A stretch of 64,000 bases of DNA from Leucocoprinus leucothites. Its lineage: Eukaryota > Basidiomycota > Agaricomycetes > Agaricales > Agaricaceae. Positions 33,297 through 46,366 of the stretch are shown piece after piece; the stretch's first letter is position 1, and each line of letters begins with the position of its first letter. The notes under the pieces were generated by a model. The model was not told the DNA's origin. It ran no database searches and was given only the letters and a program-made list of their open reading frames with translations. The position numbers and the translations under genes were made by a program. The stretch covers positions 1,674,001 to 1,738,000 of the forward strand of contig JAACJO010000008.1 in assembly GCA_013368445.1 (NCBI GenBank), in the 5' to 3' direction.

Positions 33297-35650
33297 CTAT
33301 GCTACATTCGAGAATTTCCAAGCTAAATGTAACTGGCCTGCGAGTTTGCTTCGGCAATGGTATTCAAGGGGCTATAATCCAACGGAATTTCTTCCCTACT
33401 ACACTTACCTTTATGAGAGCCATTTATGGCTGAGTTATACAGCCTACTCGCCTTGTCCTTTGGGCCGTGGTATGCACCAAAGAGTTGGTGACCATCCCGA
33501 ATGAACGCGAATTTCTCAATGACGCAGGGTTTGTCTCCCAGAGAACGACTAAGCACGACGATACGAAGGAAGGGCGGAAATGCCAAGGACTCGCGGAGAA
33601 TTCCAGAATAAGTAGAGGATGGGGTCGGGGTATAGTTGAGTGGTCGGTCGAGAGATGATGAGGACGAAACTGGGGTAGTAACACTGGTGGCAACGGAGGC
33701 GGAATACAGAGCCTGAATCAAACGGCTAAAGTCCTCTGAGGGTTCTCCACCACTCATGGGTTCTAGGTCGTCGATCAACAAAAGCATGGGGAATAATTTC
33801 ACTTCGTCTGAAGTGCTCAGTTTCGAGAGGCTATGGAGTAGAACCTGGAATTGGGCAAAGAAGTCAAGCGATTCAAAAGGTGCGTTGCTGTGTGTGGTCA
33901 TATCGCTGAATGTTGTTGCGATAGATGTATCAAAGAGCGACAACTGGTAAACCAAGCTGTTCAGCATGTCACAGGATTTACGGTGATATGTAGCTTGAGT
34001 GTGTCCTCGGGAGAAAGAATAATACGCGGCGGGGAAGCCGAGAGTTTTAGACGCTTCCAAAAGCGCTGGTACCAGAGGGGATCTCGCCGTACCACTTTCA
34101 AACTTTCCGTGAAGCCAGAAAACTTGATGCTCTGCATCAACGTCAACCATCCACCGGCAAATGTGCTGGAATGCAATATTATTGAACGGAAAATCAAGCC
34201 CGCCATGGGAAATGGGGGATAGCATATCCACGCCTTTCAGCTTTGAGATGTCTGAGGGAAGCTCGTGCACTAATAAATATGATGGTGAGACTGAATAGTG
34301 AATCCAAAAATAAAACTTACAATTAGTGGCGTTTTGTGAGCGAGAGGATCGAGGGGAAGGTTTTACGATCGCGTGAAGCTCTTTCTCGAAATATTTGGTT
34401 TGAGATTCACCTAGAGAACCAGATAAGCCCACATGAAGGCGAAAATATTCTCGTGACATACTGCGACCGCGCATTTGAGGACGATGGAGGTGATGAAGTA
34501 GACGAAAGCCCTGGAACATGTAGTGAATCAAAGAAGAGAGCTCCTCTCGAGGCCGGGCTGCGCCTTTTGACGGCGCTTTATATGCCTCGATGCGCTCAGC
34601 TGTCGCACGAAGAAACGCCCAGACATCATCCTCGATCTTGAATGACATCATCCCGCGAGGATGGCCTTGCATGTACTGCAAGTCCCAAATAGGATAAGCA
34701 GATACCATGGATCCATCGGAAGTCCTCACCTTGCGTATCTGATGCATCATTTCTTTAAGGACGTGGAACGGAATTTGCCTCTGATATAGATGTATTATTG
34801 GATGCTTCAGGGGAGGGAGGGATGGAGGCTGCTCACCGAAGGATCAGATAAGGAGGGATTAAATCCCTCCCATGCTTTGAATGCATCCGATACCATGTTT
34901 GTATATAGGTCGAAAATGGGCTTGGTCATGGCTTCTCTGTCGGGTACCTCCGGGCCTCCGACTGAGGTCAGGAGTCTCATATTGAGCTCAAGTAAAATGA
35001 TTTGGGATCCCTCGGCCTGAGTCAGGTCGAGAGTGATAGGTTCTGAAAGGAATTTTCTCAATCTACAATCTGAAGTAGGAGTAATGGAGTGACTAACTCG
35101 GGGTGCTAGCACTTTGATTTGCCTCAAGTCTAGAGACAGAGAACGCCTTACTCTTTCCGATAACGGTAGGTTTACTGAGGAAATTTCGGCTTTCCACAAT
35201 GAAGGTGAATTCAGCGGACTTTTTAAGGTCCTCAATTCTGCAGCGGAAAGTAAGGACGGTTTTATTTGTCTAAGATAAATCTGCACCTACATGGAGGTTG
35301 TCTCGGCGATCAGTAGTTCAGCTTTGGTTGAAGTCTTCCAGGACGTTGAGGATCGCTTATTGCCACATCTAGCGACTACTCTGAATTGCTTTGGCCAGGA
35401 AGCTGGGATTCCTAAAACCTGGGTGACTAATGAGATCGAAAGGTTGAGTATTGAGTATTGAGCGCAGAGGAAATAAGATTTACTCACTGTGGAAATTTAC
35501 ACCAAATATCTGTCCCGGCGGCGGGCGCAGATGTAGTGAAGAGGAATGTTCTTTGGGCGTAGACGAGTTGAGGCTCGGTTCCAGGAAACTCAAGCGACGT
35601 CTTTTCTGGTCTCCGTTACCGCCACTCAATCCAGGGGGAACTGAGGACAT
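33297..35650 (-). CDS. C2-NACHT-like protein with degenerate Walker A
   Basis: Starts with ATG at 35650 (MSSVPPGLSGG). A Ser/Pro/Arg-rich leader is followed by a C2-like segment (VLGIPASWPKQFRVVARCG, then ELLIAETTSI, AEFTFIVESRNFL, VIGKSKAF, EPITLDLTQAEGSQIILLEL), as in many basidiomycete NACHT proteins. The large exon (about 33426-34780) carries a linker and then an NTPase-like region. The P-loop position reads VFWLHGKFESGTARS and lacks the GKS/T lysine and hydroxyl residue. The Walker B-like MLLLIDDLE is kept. It ends soon after this region with no WD40 or TPR repeats. The 3' end may be a short exon to 33297 or run-on to 33323. It is probably expressed but not a normal ATPase, or is an early pseudogene. 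Splice sites are approximate. Confidence 0.65.
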
Positions 35651-37276
35651 GATGGGCAGGTGAGTAGGCTGTGCAGGGTGGGTGTTTTCACAACACCTCT
35701 CCGTTATAAATAGGGTGCATACATGCTGCATAGCGAGTTTCGAAGAATAGATATACACAGCCTTTGAGCGCTTTTCTCCAAATCAGAAGACTCGTGTCAA
35801 CTTTTCCCCGATAGGCTGATATCCGATTGATAAATAAAAGGCTGTTAAGATCTTTTCTTTAACGAGCTAGGTAAGCGCTGCGAGCTGCTCATACAAGCAC
35901 CATAGACTCAGGGTCTGAAGGAAACAAAAGTATGTGGACGCTGGACAAGAAGTCTAGAAGGGGGTCGATCATCCATTAAGAGGTGCTCGGGAGCTTTGAC
36001 GTAGTTATTGTTACTCACAATCAGCATCCTTGTAGTGGAGGTCATGGATACTCAGGGAGCCAAGACAGTAGTACAGACAAAGGAGAATCATTGTGTGATG
36101 CTGGCATGGCGATATATGGCGGACTGCGCATAAACTCGAAAGGATAAATACGTCATACGATCAGCAGACTTTCCCAATATTGACAGACTCATTCAGCCGC
36201 AAAAGAGATGCCAATGGACATCTACAGTAAATAAAGATGTGATCCGTGCGGCGATGGAGACAAAAATTTGGGATTTTTGGCTAATTTTGAGCATTTAAGT
36301 TGTGGAGACGCTCGTGTAGTTGGAGGCCGTTGGGGAGAATCAAGATATCAAAGGGGGTCAGTTCATATGCATGACAGGTCCGGCTATTGCCGATCTGTAT
36401 ATTGAATATTGATCAAGCAACTGAGCGCTAGCGCTAAATGTGCGCTTGTGCACAGGCTCACACTGTTACCGTTAATTCTCAGAATTGACAGTGGATGTTC
36501 CCATGTACGGTTGAACGGGCGCCCTGGAATGTGTTTTTTTTTAAATCATGAAGACCATACACAGATCAAGTATCTTGAGGGACGAACGTAGAAAGAGTTG
36601 GTACGGGCGTGTTCATAGGAGTACCTAGTAAGGGGGAAAGAATTGCCATTGGGCAATTGACACGGAAATTGATATTATGGGCCTAAATAACCCAATAATG
36701 AGGCTTGTGTTCTACTTTCTTGAATTCGGTTCTAGAATGCTATGGCAGAACTTGATATGTCATATGTTGAAGGAACTGCAAGAAACGATAATGGATTGAG
36801 AGTAAAAGAGCGAGGAAATACAGTCCAGTATCCAACTGAGCGCTACGCCGTTGACTCAGTAATCGGCAAGGATTATTGACTCAACGACACATGTAATACT
36901 CGAATTAATGCACAGGAGCCCAGTACAATTAGTGACGATTCGAGTCGGCAAGATAAAACAGGGCAGTGAATTGGGCATTTTGCGGTTGTTCAAACAGGGC
37001 TTTGGTATTCCAACATCATTTGCTACCCAGAGACTTTTGCGCCAGAGGGCCGGCGGGTGGCGGCCCTTAAACCCTTTAGATTCGACTCCTAAAATAGGCA
37101 CCCATGATATCACGTGATGCCAAACACCCGTGGCATGAGCGCATTGCAAGTGGATTTTGTTCGACACCCAACGCATTCTCTTTGTTTCTATTCGTTGTTT
37201 CTTTCCTCTTATCCCCTCTGTCGCGTGGAGCAGCACGTTAAGCATACAGGAATAATAGGACTCCACTTTTGCTACG
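35651..37276. other. 1.6-kb divergent region, no gene seen
   Basis: Lies between the C2-NACHT gene and the lectin gene. It is mostly AT-rich with scattered short frames; no repeat, RNA gene or domain was recognised. It should contain both promoters. Confidence 0.45.
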
Positions 37277-38961
37277 ATGTTTTCGACGGTCTCAAGCATT
37301 TTTTCGGTTTCAAGTCTCCTCGCATGGTCACTTTTATTTGGTGCTGCACAGGGGGCCAGTGATTCAGGTTCGCGGATAGCAAACCGTACAATTGACAGAG
37401 TGGGTATCTTCTTATGGCTGCATACCAATACTTCCTGAACCAGCTTGTTCGCTAATTTCATCCTCTTTAGACCGTAAACCTCAGAACACACTCAATATAC
37501 GCTCCTTACATCGACCAAGATCTTCAAAACAGGCATGCAATCTTTTTGAAATTTCATGGTAGAGACTCAACTAATGACATTACATTAGGTGGTGGGATTT
37601 TGGCGCCGATTCCTACATCGTACGCTTCGAATCCTAGATCCATGGTCCTCATTTGTATTAACCATCTTTGGGTACCCATGGCAGAACACCAATAAGCACA
37701 TCAGGCTTACACGGAATAGGCCATCTCAGATGGTGCGTTTCCAGAAGACCTGCTTCGTTTCCTCTACTCACAAAAAGTTAGGGATGGCTATGGTCTCGTC
37801 TCCCATTGTCGACACCAAACTTTATCATTGAGGTTGAATTCAAGGTTCGAGCCCTGTAATGCATTGTTTTGTTCAATTATCGACTATTGTCTAGATCTCA
37901 GGGGAATCAACACACCTATACGGCGATGGATTCGCATTTTGGCTCACGACTGAGCGAACACAGCCAGGTCCTGTCTTCGGCAACAAGGGTTCGTCCGCTT
38001 TTGTCCACCCATTTACTAAGCTCATTTCACCTCAGATCGCTTCAATGGTTTTGCGCTCATGGTCGACACGTATGACAAGTTCAATCAACAGTTCTAATGC
38101 AACCTTATGACATTTCGCTTCTTCCTAGCTACGCCAATGCCCGACATGCCTACTCTTTCCCCCGTATCTCCGGATTCCTATTCGACGGTAGTACCTCATA
38201 TGAATTTGGTAACGACGGCGACGGGCAAACAATTGGTGCATGCTCCGTGAGTTAACTCTCTGTACATATATATACATAACGTTCAAGCTTACCCCGGCTT
38301 TCCTAGGCGAATGTCCGCCGGACAAATGTAGCAACCAAGCTGAAAATCACATACATCAAGAGTCAGCTCCTCGACGTCAAAGTGCAATACAAAGCCTGTA
38401 AGTAACAAACCCTTGCTATCTACTCCTCTGCTCATTCCACTGGCGGGAATAAGGGGACGACTGGTCGGACTGCTTCAGCTTCGAGAATATTACACTACCC
38501 ATCAATCCTTTTATCGGCCTGACCGCAATGACAGGCGACGTCTCCGATGCACATGAGTACGTTCTCCCCACTTGCCTCTTCAGTTGACTTCATTTCTCAT
38601 ACCTCCCATCAGCATCATCTCCGTGTCAACCTCCTCCATCCTCTTCGCTCAAAACTCAAATCAAGGTGGCAAGGGTAGTAAATCCGGCAAAGGCGGAAGC
38701 TCGTTCTCCTCTTCATCCGGGAGTGAATCCGGTAGCTGGTTCGGCTTTTTCTTCAAACTTATCCTCTTTGTCGGTGTCGTTGGTGGAGGTGTATATGGAT
38801 ACCAGGAGTACCAGCGTAGGAAACGTTATGGTGGGTTCGGTTCTGGCAATTTTGGTGGAGGTGCTGGTGCTTTTGGCGGAGGTGCCGGTGGAGGGATGCT
38901 TGGTATGGGCGGTATGGGCAGAGGTTTCGGCGGTCCCTACGCTAATGAAAAACGATTCTGA
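37277..38961 (+). CDS. L-type (legume-like) lectin, VIP36/Emp47 family cargo receptor
   Basis: Eleven inferred exons give 369 residues: 37277-37398, 37485-37532, 37589-37619, 37685-37732, 37782-37844, 37895-37988, 38036-38078, 38129-38246, 38307-38397, 38454-38556 and 38613-38961. A signal peptide (SSLLAWSLLFGAAQG) leads into the lectin fold: YAPYIDQDLQNRWWDFGAD, NTNKHIRLTRNRPSQM, GWLWSRLPL, GDGFAFWLT, ALMVDTYDNYANARHAYSFP and FIGLTAMTGDVSDAHDIIS. Asp, Asn and His residues expected for Ca2+ and mannose binding are visible. A Ser/Gly linker, one membrane helix (FFFKLILFVGVVGGGVYGY) and an unusually Gly-rich cytosolic tail ending in NEKRF follow. Family members carry glycoproteins between ER and Golgi. 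Intron 2 appears to use a GC donor (37533). Confidence 0.93.
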
Positions 38962-39899
38962 TGTTCAGTGCCCTTATTCTCTTTTCTCGATTTTGGCTCT
39001 TGATCGATTGATCTATGGGTTCGGCTCGTGTACCATACATACCTTTCTACAATATTGTTATTCTACACCCACCAACCCTTCGTTAGAGAACGAAAGCCTT
39101 GTTCATTATGAGTCTGTCCTAGAGAGGAAAAAGTGTCCCTTATGCTACAGGTAACTTCAGAAAAAAAATGAATGAACGGTGGAGTAAAAATCAACAAAAG
39201 TCCTCTTATGGTTTATGTAGAATCAAGGGCTCCATATAAGCTGGGCCCTACATTAATAACACAGGAACAGAAAACGAGAAAATTCCTATCTACTGAAAGC
39301 GAGAGAGAAAACTATGCTACTGACTATCTACTATGTAACTACTGAGTACTAATGCTACGTAAAATGATATAAGATGCAAAGAGGTCGAGTCTCCAGAGAA
39401 AGGGAGTATGAGAGCAGCTTTGTTTTTTTTACTGCTCGAGTAAGAAAAGGACTCGACCTCGTGTGGTGATAACTGTGCGGGATAAAAGCTACACTAACTA
39501 CTAACTACTAAAAAAAGAGAAATCCAAAGAACCCCAAAGAAGACAATAGGTCGAACTTAGAGGAAGTGATGAAGGGGGTAATGCGTCGTGCAGGATGAAG
39601 GGGTTAAGGAAGAAATGAGAATACTACTGCTACTAAAAAAGGAGTTCCTGGTGCAACAAAACCAAAGAGTAGGGAGACAAACAGACAGGAAAGGAGAACA
39701 ATAAAGGAATCAAGAGAGACAGATAACGAGTATTTGACATGATGTTATGTCACAAAGGGGCATCGAGAAAAGGGTGCAAGGAAAACCATGTTTGCTCCGT
39801 GTGTGACGTTTCATTCAGAGATACAATCCAAAGGATAGGAAACGGTAAACCAAAATGTGACAGCAGACATCCCAGGTTGGCCCAACTAAGCGGTGGTCT
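38962..39899. other. Convergent 3' region lectin / transportin
   Basis: About 940 bp of purine- and A-rich sequence with CTACTAACTACTAA-like runs near 39495. No gene is seen. It presumably holds both 3' UTRs. Confidence 0.5.
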
Positions 39900-42800
39900 T
39901 TAGACACCATAGCGAGCGGCCAGACGTTCCCTAATGACGGGAGGGAAAGACGCCATCTGCGCAGCCCATCCTGCCTCATCATGCTGCTTGAATCCTTGAA
40001 GCAGCGTGCTAAACATGCTGTTAAGTTCAGGCGACGGTTGACTCCATCGAATGATTGAATTACAGAACCACAACAAGCTCTGATGATGTAGTTCCATCAG
40101 CATCGAATGTAGTGCAACGAAGCGGTGGTACTTACCTTGGCGATCCCGGCAGGATTTGTCTGTACAAGCGTGCATAAACCACGAAAAGCGGAGTCTTTCT
40201 CATCGTTATCACGAATCTCATAAAGGGCTTGGCACCAAGCTTGAGCAAACTCGGGAAGATGAGGAGCAACAAGGGTGGGGTGCATGAGGCCAATACGACC
40301 TATTGAGACCGCTGCATTTTCGTGCAAGCTTCTAGGAGCTTTAGGGTGTAAGAGAATAGGAATGAGGCGCCTGATAAGTGGATCAACCCATTGCTGGAAC
40401 TCGGGTTCATCTGCGGAGTAATGTTTAGCTGCATGGCTACATGAATGAAATGGACAGGGAATGAGACTTACCACGACCATATCGCAACGCAACCTCACCA
40501 ACCGACCAAGCAGCATTATTTGATGCACTGACGAATTCAAACTTGGGCTCGGGATCCAGCTGTTGGATCAACTCTTGCATGATGCCTGGCATATGCGGGC
40601 GCAGCAACACAAAACATCCCATTGCCATGTCACCAACTAATGCATACGCTGACTGCCGAACAGGGGCCTGAGGGTGCTTTAAGCAGAACGTGAGGAGGTT
40701 GAGCATGTTGGGATTGGTGCTAACAATGAATGGCTCCAATGACATGCCCAAACCCTGAGTGAGGCCAGAAAGTAAGTCTAGCGCAACGACCAGGAAGGAA
40801 CCCCCAGGCTCATCAAGTTCCGGATTCTGCTGAAACTCTTGGTATTGAAGCAGTGATTGATGAATGATGTTATTGCATCGTTCAAAGACTGGGCCGGCAT
40901 AGGGCAAGAAAGCTTGGCCCATGGCGATAGTCACTGATGCGAGACACTAATATGATGGCTGTGAGCGGTTTCAACAAAGAAGTAGTAGTAGAATGTCTAC
41001 CTCTAGTAAGGGGATCAAGTCTTCGTCGTCATCCTTGAGCTTTGCCCATCGGTTGGTCAAAGGTGGCATCAAGATCTCAACGTAGCTAGGGTCCGCCAAC
41101 GCGCGTCCAACAGCATCAGCCAAAGTACCAACAGCGTCGTATAAGATCAGCATATTCTTGTGCTGATACTTCTCGAAGGCGAAGACAAGATTTCTCAAGA
41201 CTGGCTCCAAGTAAGGCGCAAGCTCAGGCCCGGCATCCTCCTCGAGAGTCGCGAAGGCACTGCACCCTGCTTCTTGAACACGCTTGTTGTTGTCGAGAAC
41301 CATTCGGAGGAGCTATCAACCAGGATCAGCTTTTTGTTAGTCATTAATTACAAGCACGACCTACGCCTTCCATCGTCGGAATGAAGTAAGATCGCTTGTG
41401 CTCCTCTGATAGAGGTTGAGTGCACCAGCTGGCATATCGACCAAGAGTCCAACAAGTGATCGACCGTACGAGGGGCTATAGAGCATGTTAGAGGAGAAGC
41501 TGAAGCAGCTGATAGCAGATCAGTCACCTTGGGATCATTAAGTGTATTGATGAGGTACGGGATCAACGTCGGAAGATGAGGTTCGATGGCCTCAATGCAA
41601 CCTATGATGACATCGTTAGGGACGATGCTAACCGAAGAGCGTGGAAGCCACGTTAACGTACCCTCAGCCATAGCACCCAAAGCCAAAATGCCGCTTTCCC
41701 TCTGCAGCCAGTCTTGGCTCCACAGCTTTTCCTTCAGGGGACTGAGAAGAACGTTTAGGAGATCACCGCTGAACCTGACGGCTAGGACGTCTAGGGCGGC
41801 TGCAGCACATTTACGCAGGTTCCACTCCGTAGACATCTCTTCCGCAAAGTCGTCGTCATAGTCGTCGTACTCTTCTTCATCGTCAGAGTCGATCGTCTCC
41901 TCGCCATAAGCGCCTATACGAGGTTTCTGTGGCTGAACATTGGGGTCCGCGTTTTCGCGCTCCAGGCCATGAGCCTTGGCTCCGTAATGGCGTGGCTTAA
42001 TATCAGTCTCCTTGTCGGGAACTGCAGCATCCTCTGCATCCCCCTCTAACCATAAGAGGTCATCCTCTCCATAAACCATACAGTCCAAAAGCACCGGGGC
42101 GACCTTTCCCAAAAGGGGGTGCAAATAAGGTGCCAGATCGGCATCTTCAGCAAACGTAAGCCAGAACTCGCAAGCCTCCAAAGCAACATTCTCGTTCTTG
42201 TCCTTTGTAGAATAAAGCATATACTCTGCAACGTTGGCCATTTCAGGCATAAGTTTCTCCGGGCGGGCCGCGAGGAGGAGGACAAGAGCCTGGCAGACAT
42301 GCCGACGCACTGAGGGATCGTCATCGGACGCTCGCTTGAAGAGGCAAGCGATGAAGTTGTCGATATGAACGAAGAGCGACTGGCAATTAATTGGGACAAA
42401 ATACGAAAGGCACGCCACTGCATGCGATCGCATCTTCGCCGAGGAGTGCTCTGAAAGCATAAGGAATTTAGGAATCATATAATCGAGTGGCCGAGTGCCG
42501 CTGATTTCGACGTCCATCTTGCGTGGATAATCCTCACAAGCCTTCTCGAGCGCATTAAATGCGGCCTGCAAAAATAAATCAGTAATTACGCCAACATTGA
42601 CGAACCGAGGATTGTCTCCAGCCGAACGCGTGACAAAGCGGCTGGGGCAAGATCCTTGGGCCGAGTCCATTACGTGTAGAAATGAATGCTCACCTCTTGT
42701 CTGTCCAAATCGGAGGCATCCAACGCGTTCACCAATTGCTGCAGACACTCTGGCCAGTTCCTAGGCTCGAGGACACCAAGGAAAGCTACAATATCTTGAC

Positions 42801-43192
42801 TCGCGGCATTGCGAATCATGATCGACGGGTCATTGAACGCCTGCAGCACTGCAGACTTGACAAACTCTGCAACCTGCGGTGGAGCTTGTAGGATAAGACG
42901 AGAGTTGTTCTTTAGCAGGTATCCGGCAATTGTGCGTATGCGGTCCTCCTCCTGGGTCAAGTTGCTGAGGATATAAGCGAGGTAAGCGATGTACTCTGGA
43001 ATGCGCGTGAATGAATTCAGTTTCTGTGTGGCGTAAACATTCAAAAGTCAGCATTTCAGCGAAAAGTGGCTGAACAGGATGTGGACCGACTTGAGTAATA
43101 GAACGCTGAACAGCAATGTTCATGTCGGTAGAGTCATGAATGGTGCGCAAAATTTCCTCCAGACCTTGGGGCTGGGGAGTCCATGAAGTCAT
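39900..43192 (-). CDS. KAP104: Transportin / karyopherin beta-2 nuclear import receptor
   Basis: Start ATG at 43192 ([15 protein letters not shown]), stop at 39900 after LAARYGV. HEAT-repeat content runs throughout: [60 protein letters not shown] and [18 protein letters not shown]. An acidic loop ([20 protein letters not shown]) at about 41830-41900 corresponds to the transportin repeat 8 loop that dislodges cargo when Ran-GTP binds. It is followed by [16 protein letters not shown]. Later repeats include [19 protein letters not shown], and the C-terminal arch that binds PY-NLS cargo is present. The coding sequence is split by about seven to eight introns. No defect was noticed. It acts between cytoplasm and nucleus on RNA-binding proteins and histones. 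Confidence 0.95.
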
Positions 43193-43529
43193 TTTTCGTA
43201 CGACGCGTAAAAAGACGGAACAGGGGACGAAAGGTGGTAAAAGGGAAGATGGTGGTAGAAGACAGTAATGACAGGGCAATATCCTGATATCTTTTGTGTG
43301 CGACTGTTAATCCCAATTGTCACAGTCACACAACCATCATTCGCCGAGTCTTTTTTCATGTCTTCCTCACGTAAACTTTGTTAGATTCTGCCTCCATATG
43401 CCATCGGTCCCCAGATCGATAAGCCAGCCAGATCTGGCTCACGGTGGCTGATCCTCGCCGCTCAAAAGAAAGTATCATACAGCACTCTTCCAATAGTAAA
43501 AAGCCCCATCACATAAAGTACTCTGTAAA
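43193..43529. other. Spacer transportin / FSH1-like gene 1
   Basis: 337 bp holding the transportin promoter and the 3' end of the upstream gene. No feature was recognised. Confidence 0.5.
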
Positions 43530-45021
43530 TCAAAGGAGACTGATCTTCCTAACCTCGGCAACCGGTGCAGGAATATCAAACGAAGGGTTCTCTATGAAAT
43601 CGCAGTAGAATGCTGTCCAGGAAGCTGTCAAGGGGACGATATGAGCTGAGAAGCCCTCATCGAGTCAGATCATAATTCCTGAACGAAAAAGGCACTGCCA
43701 TACCTCCGTCGTGCTTTATCATTCGGCAGTTCTCGCTCAATGCGACCAGAGCTTGTGTCCCTCTCGTGGGTACTATGGTATCTTTCTCGCCTAAAATATG
43801 TAGCGTTAGAGTCTTGAAAGATGGGGTAAGAATTCGCGTCGTGACGGGATCAATCAGCCTGAACCCAGAAACAGATATACAGAATTGCCTAGAGCGTGAA
43901 GGAGCTATGTTAATCACACTCAAAAATACAAAAAAGGAACGCACAAGGGTGGATGAATGGGCTTGCCATCACGCAAGAAGGATGGGTACAGTGCTGGGCG
44001 TTCGAGCTATGCTTAAGTGTGTAAACCATCGAACCTTGAGAGGCAGGGATAATGAGAACACCCACCACCGCAGCAGTGATCGCTGCGAGTGCTCCACCTT
44101 GACTACATGCCGACACGGGAAAAATCAGTAAAATCCCATAAAATAAACAGAGATCCAAGCAACAGTTGGCAGCCGCACAGCCAAATCCAGGGCGCTCGTT
44201 GCCCTAACGCCACAGGAAAGCTAAATTATTGACAAAAGACCTACCTAAACCCAAAGACCCCCTAAAACAATAAATTCACAAAAAAAGAGTTAGAAAATGA
44301 AACCCCAAAACAAAAAAGGAATAAACCACAGCACAGTCAGTGATATAGCCACACGAGGTACACATGCACGAATCAGCGAACACGCACATCAAACCTCTGC
44401 TTCTCCAAGGCCTCTCGGACCAGATCCAACGTATCCCCCGAGCCCAATGCCAACGTTCTTTCCTTATTATATTCCCACCACCCCCTTGGGTTCATCTTCT
44501 GTATAGTGTCCTTGATATTGGGATCTTCAAGATTATAATCCAGGTCCTCAGCAAAGGCCGGGTTGCGCTTCCAAGCTGCGAGGATCTCATCCACGTTGAC
44601 TCCGTGTGAGCCATCAAGGAAAACTGAAAGTGAACAAACATACAGGCATTTCAGTAAATAATTCGGCTCATCACCATCAGTTCAGAAGTGAAAATGAAAG
44701 ACGTCGTGATGCCGCGGGGTTGGTGGTATGCATCGACGAGGAAAGCGCTCAGCTCAAGAGAAGGCTCGAAATACATACCAAGCTCGATGCCTCTCTTCTC
44801 GCATTCTCGACAGAACGGCTCTATCTGCACGCAAACACACAGTCAGCCCACATAAATATTGAATTGAAAAAGAGCTTCTCATTGACCCTCTCCCTGAAAA
44901 CCCGACCATTCTGTGTCCACCTGTATACGCCACCCGAATAAGCACAGGCAGAATACAGGGCCGCATCCACGATTTACCCATGTAACATTAATACTCTCTT
45001 CTTCGGCAGTGACTCGGACAT
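43530..45021 (-). CDS. FSH1-type serine hydrolase, paralogue 1
   Basis: ATG at 45021 begins MSESLPKKRVLMLHG, the conserved first strand of the family. Then come WTQNGRVFRER, IEPFCRECEKRGIEL and an exon with NPRGWWEYN (44373-44594). The nucleophile motif GFSQGGALAAITAA is formed across a splice inside the Ser codon (AG/T). The acid residue lies in LHILGEKDTIVP, and the His in KHDGAHIVPLTASW once the last intron is removed. The end is EVRKISLL at 43530. All three catalytic residues are thus present. FSH proteins are small cytosolic alpha/beta hydrolases with poorly defined esterase substrates. A second paralogue lies immediately upstream at 46367-47591. Confidence 0.85.
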
Positions 45022-46366
45022 TTTCGCCTCACTTCACCTCAAGGCTTCTGTCAAACAGCTACTGATAATCAACTTGCCAAACGATCAGCCTCTGCAATTG
45101 ATCATCGGCGTCAATCTATACTCACCTGATGTTTGGCTATTCGCCGGTCTCCCCGAGCTGTAAATCAAGCAAGGAAGCAACAAGTCCAGAGTCCTCAGTT
45201 ACCTCGTTCTCGAGAATACGGCGAGTCACAAACTGCCGTGGGATCTACTGAGCAGGATTTATAGGCCAGGATATAACCGGAGATTACACGTGTTAAAAAT
45301 ACATACGTCAGTAAGATATGTTCTTTTTTCCTTGTGGCACCTCGTTGATGTGCAACTTAGTGGCACTGAGAGGCGACAAATAGCTAGTCCCGTTCAGAAT
45401 AATCATCTTGTGTGAATCTTCTGGAACGTCAACGCCTCCCCAGTCCGGAACAGGAGCCCTAGACTCAGAAATCACAAAAAGCCCATTAATGTCTCGAAAG
45501 TTTTTGAAAGAAAGGCGCGAACATACTGAGATAGCATGACCAATATGGAAGGCGCCCCAGTTCTGAAAGATCCCCCAAGCTCTAAGGTGTTCCCTTCCAA
45601 AACAAGCCAGATCGCGTCTCCCACCACTCTGTGATTATAAAGGTAAATCTAGGTCATGAGGGAGAAGATCCGGACCCGAAATCAACACCAACGTCACCCA
45701 ATGTGAGCACACTGTGACGCAGGTGTCCCGCCAGAGGGCTCGGATTCCAAACGGAATCTTTCATGAGGGAACTAGCGGAATGAAATGAACATGCCCATTC
45801 TCGCTGTACTGTACATGTACAGCAACACGAGTTTTCATGTTGGGTGAAATCGCTCTTCTTTTCTGGTATGTACTCATGACCCGACACGAGCATATCTTCG
45901 GGGCGTTCATGGTTCAGACGCCTGCAAGGTGATGGCGGTTGATGTTGACACCAATAAGTCACCCTATCCCTTCATTGCATGATGTGCCCTAAACATGAAC
46001 AACCCTTGGGACTGTTAATTGTTTAGATTTCATATGTAAATCATAAAGCGACCGAGACAGATCTCAGATCCATAGACGACTGCCTATGAGTACTTAGTTA
46101 AAATCCTGCTCCAGCAACGAATTGCCATAAAATGGCCACTCTAGAAAGCCTACAACCTGACTGCACGACAGTGAAGAAAACAAAACATTCCCTTGATGAC
46201 AGAAAGAGAATCTTCAAATATCTACGACATGACTTTGATTTCATCACGAGAACACGCCGGAAGAATTCACGATCCATAGGAATCTATAGGCTTAAATCCG
46301 GATCACAAAAATGCTGTCTAGACTCTAGATCATGGGAGGCAGTATAATAATTCTGGGATAAGAATT
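45022..46366. other. 1.3-kb spacer between FSH1 paralogues
   Basis: Upstream region of paralogue 1 and 3' flank of paralogue 2. A 102-codon frame at 45654-45962 on the - strand has no recognisable features and is not called. Confidence 0.45.

Noticed and set aside
36856..37491. 211-codon open frame on the - strand
   Set aside because: It overlaps exons 1 and 2 of the lectin gene on the other strand, has no recognisable domain and no splice logic; most likely chance.
37840..37862. GGTTCGAGCCC, a tRNA B-box-like sequence
   Set aside because: No matching A box, T stem or acceptor stem, and it falls at a lectin gene splice donor.
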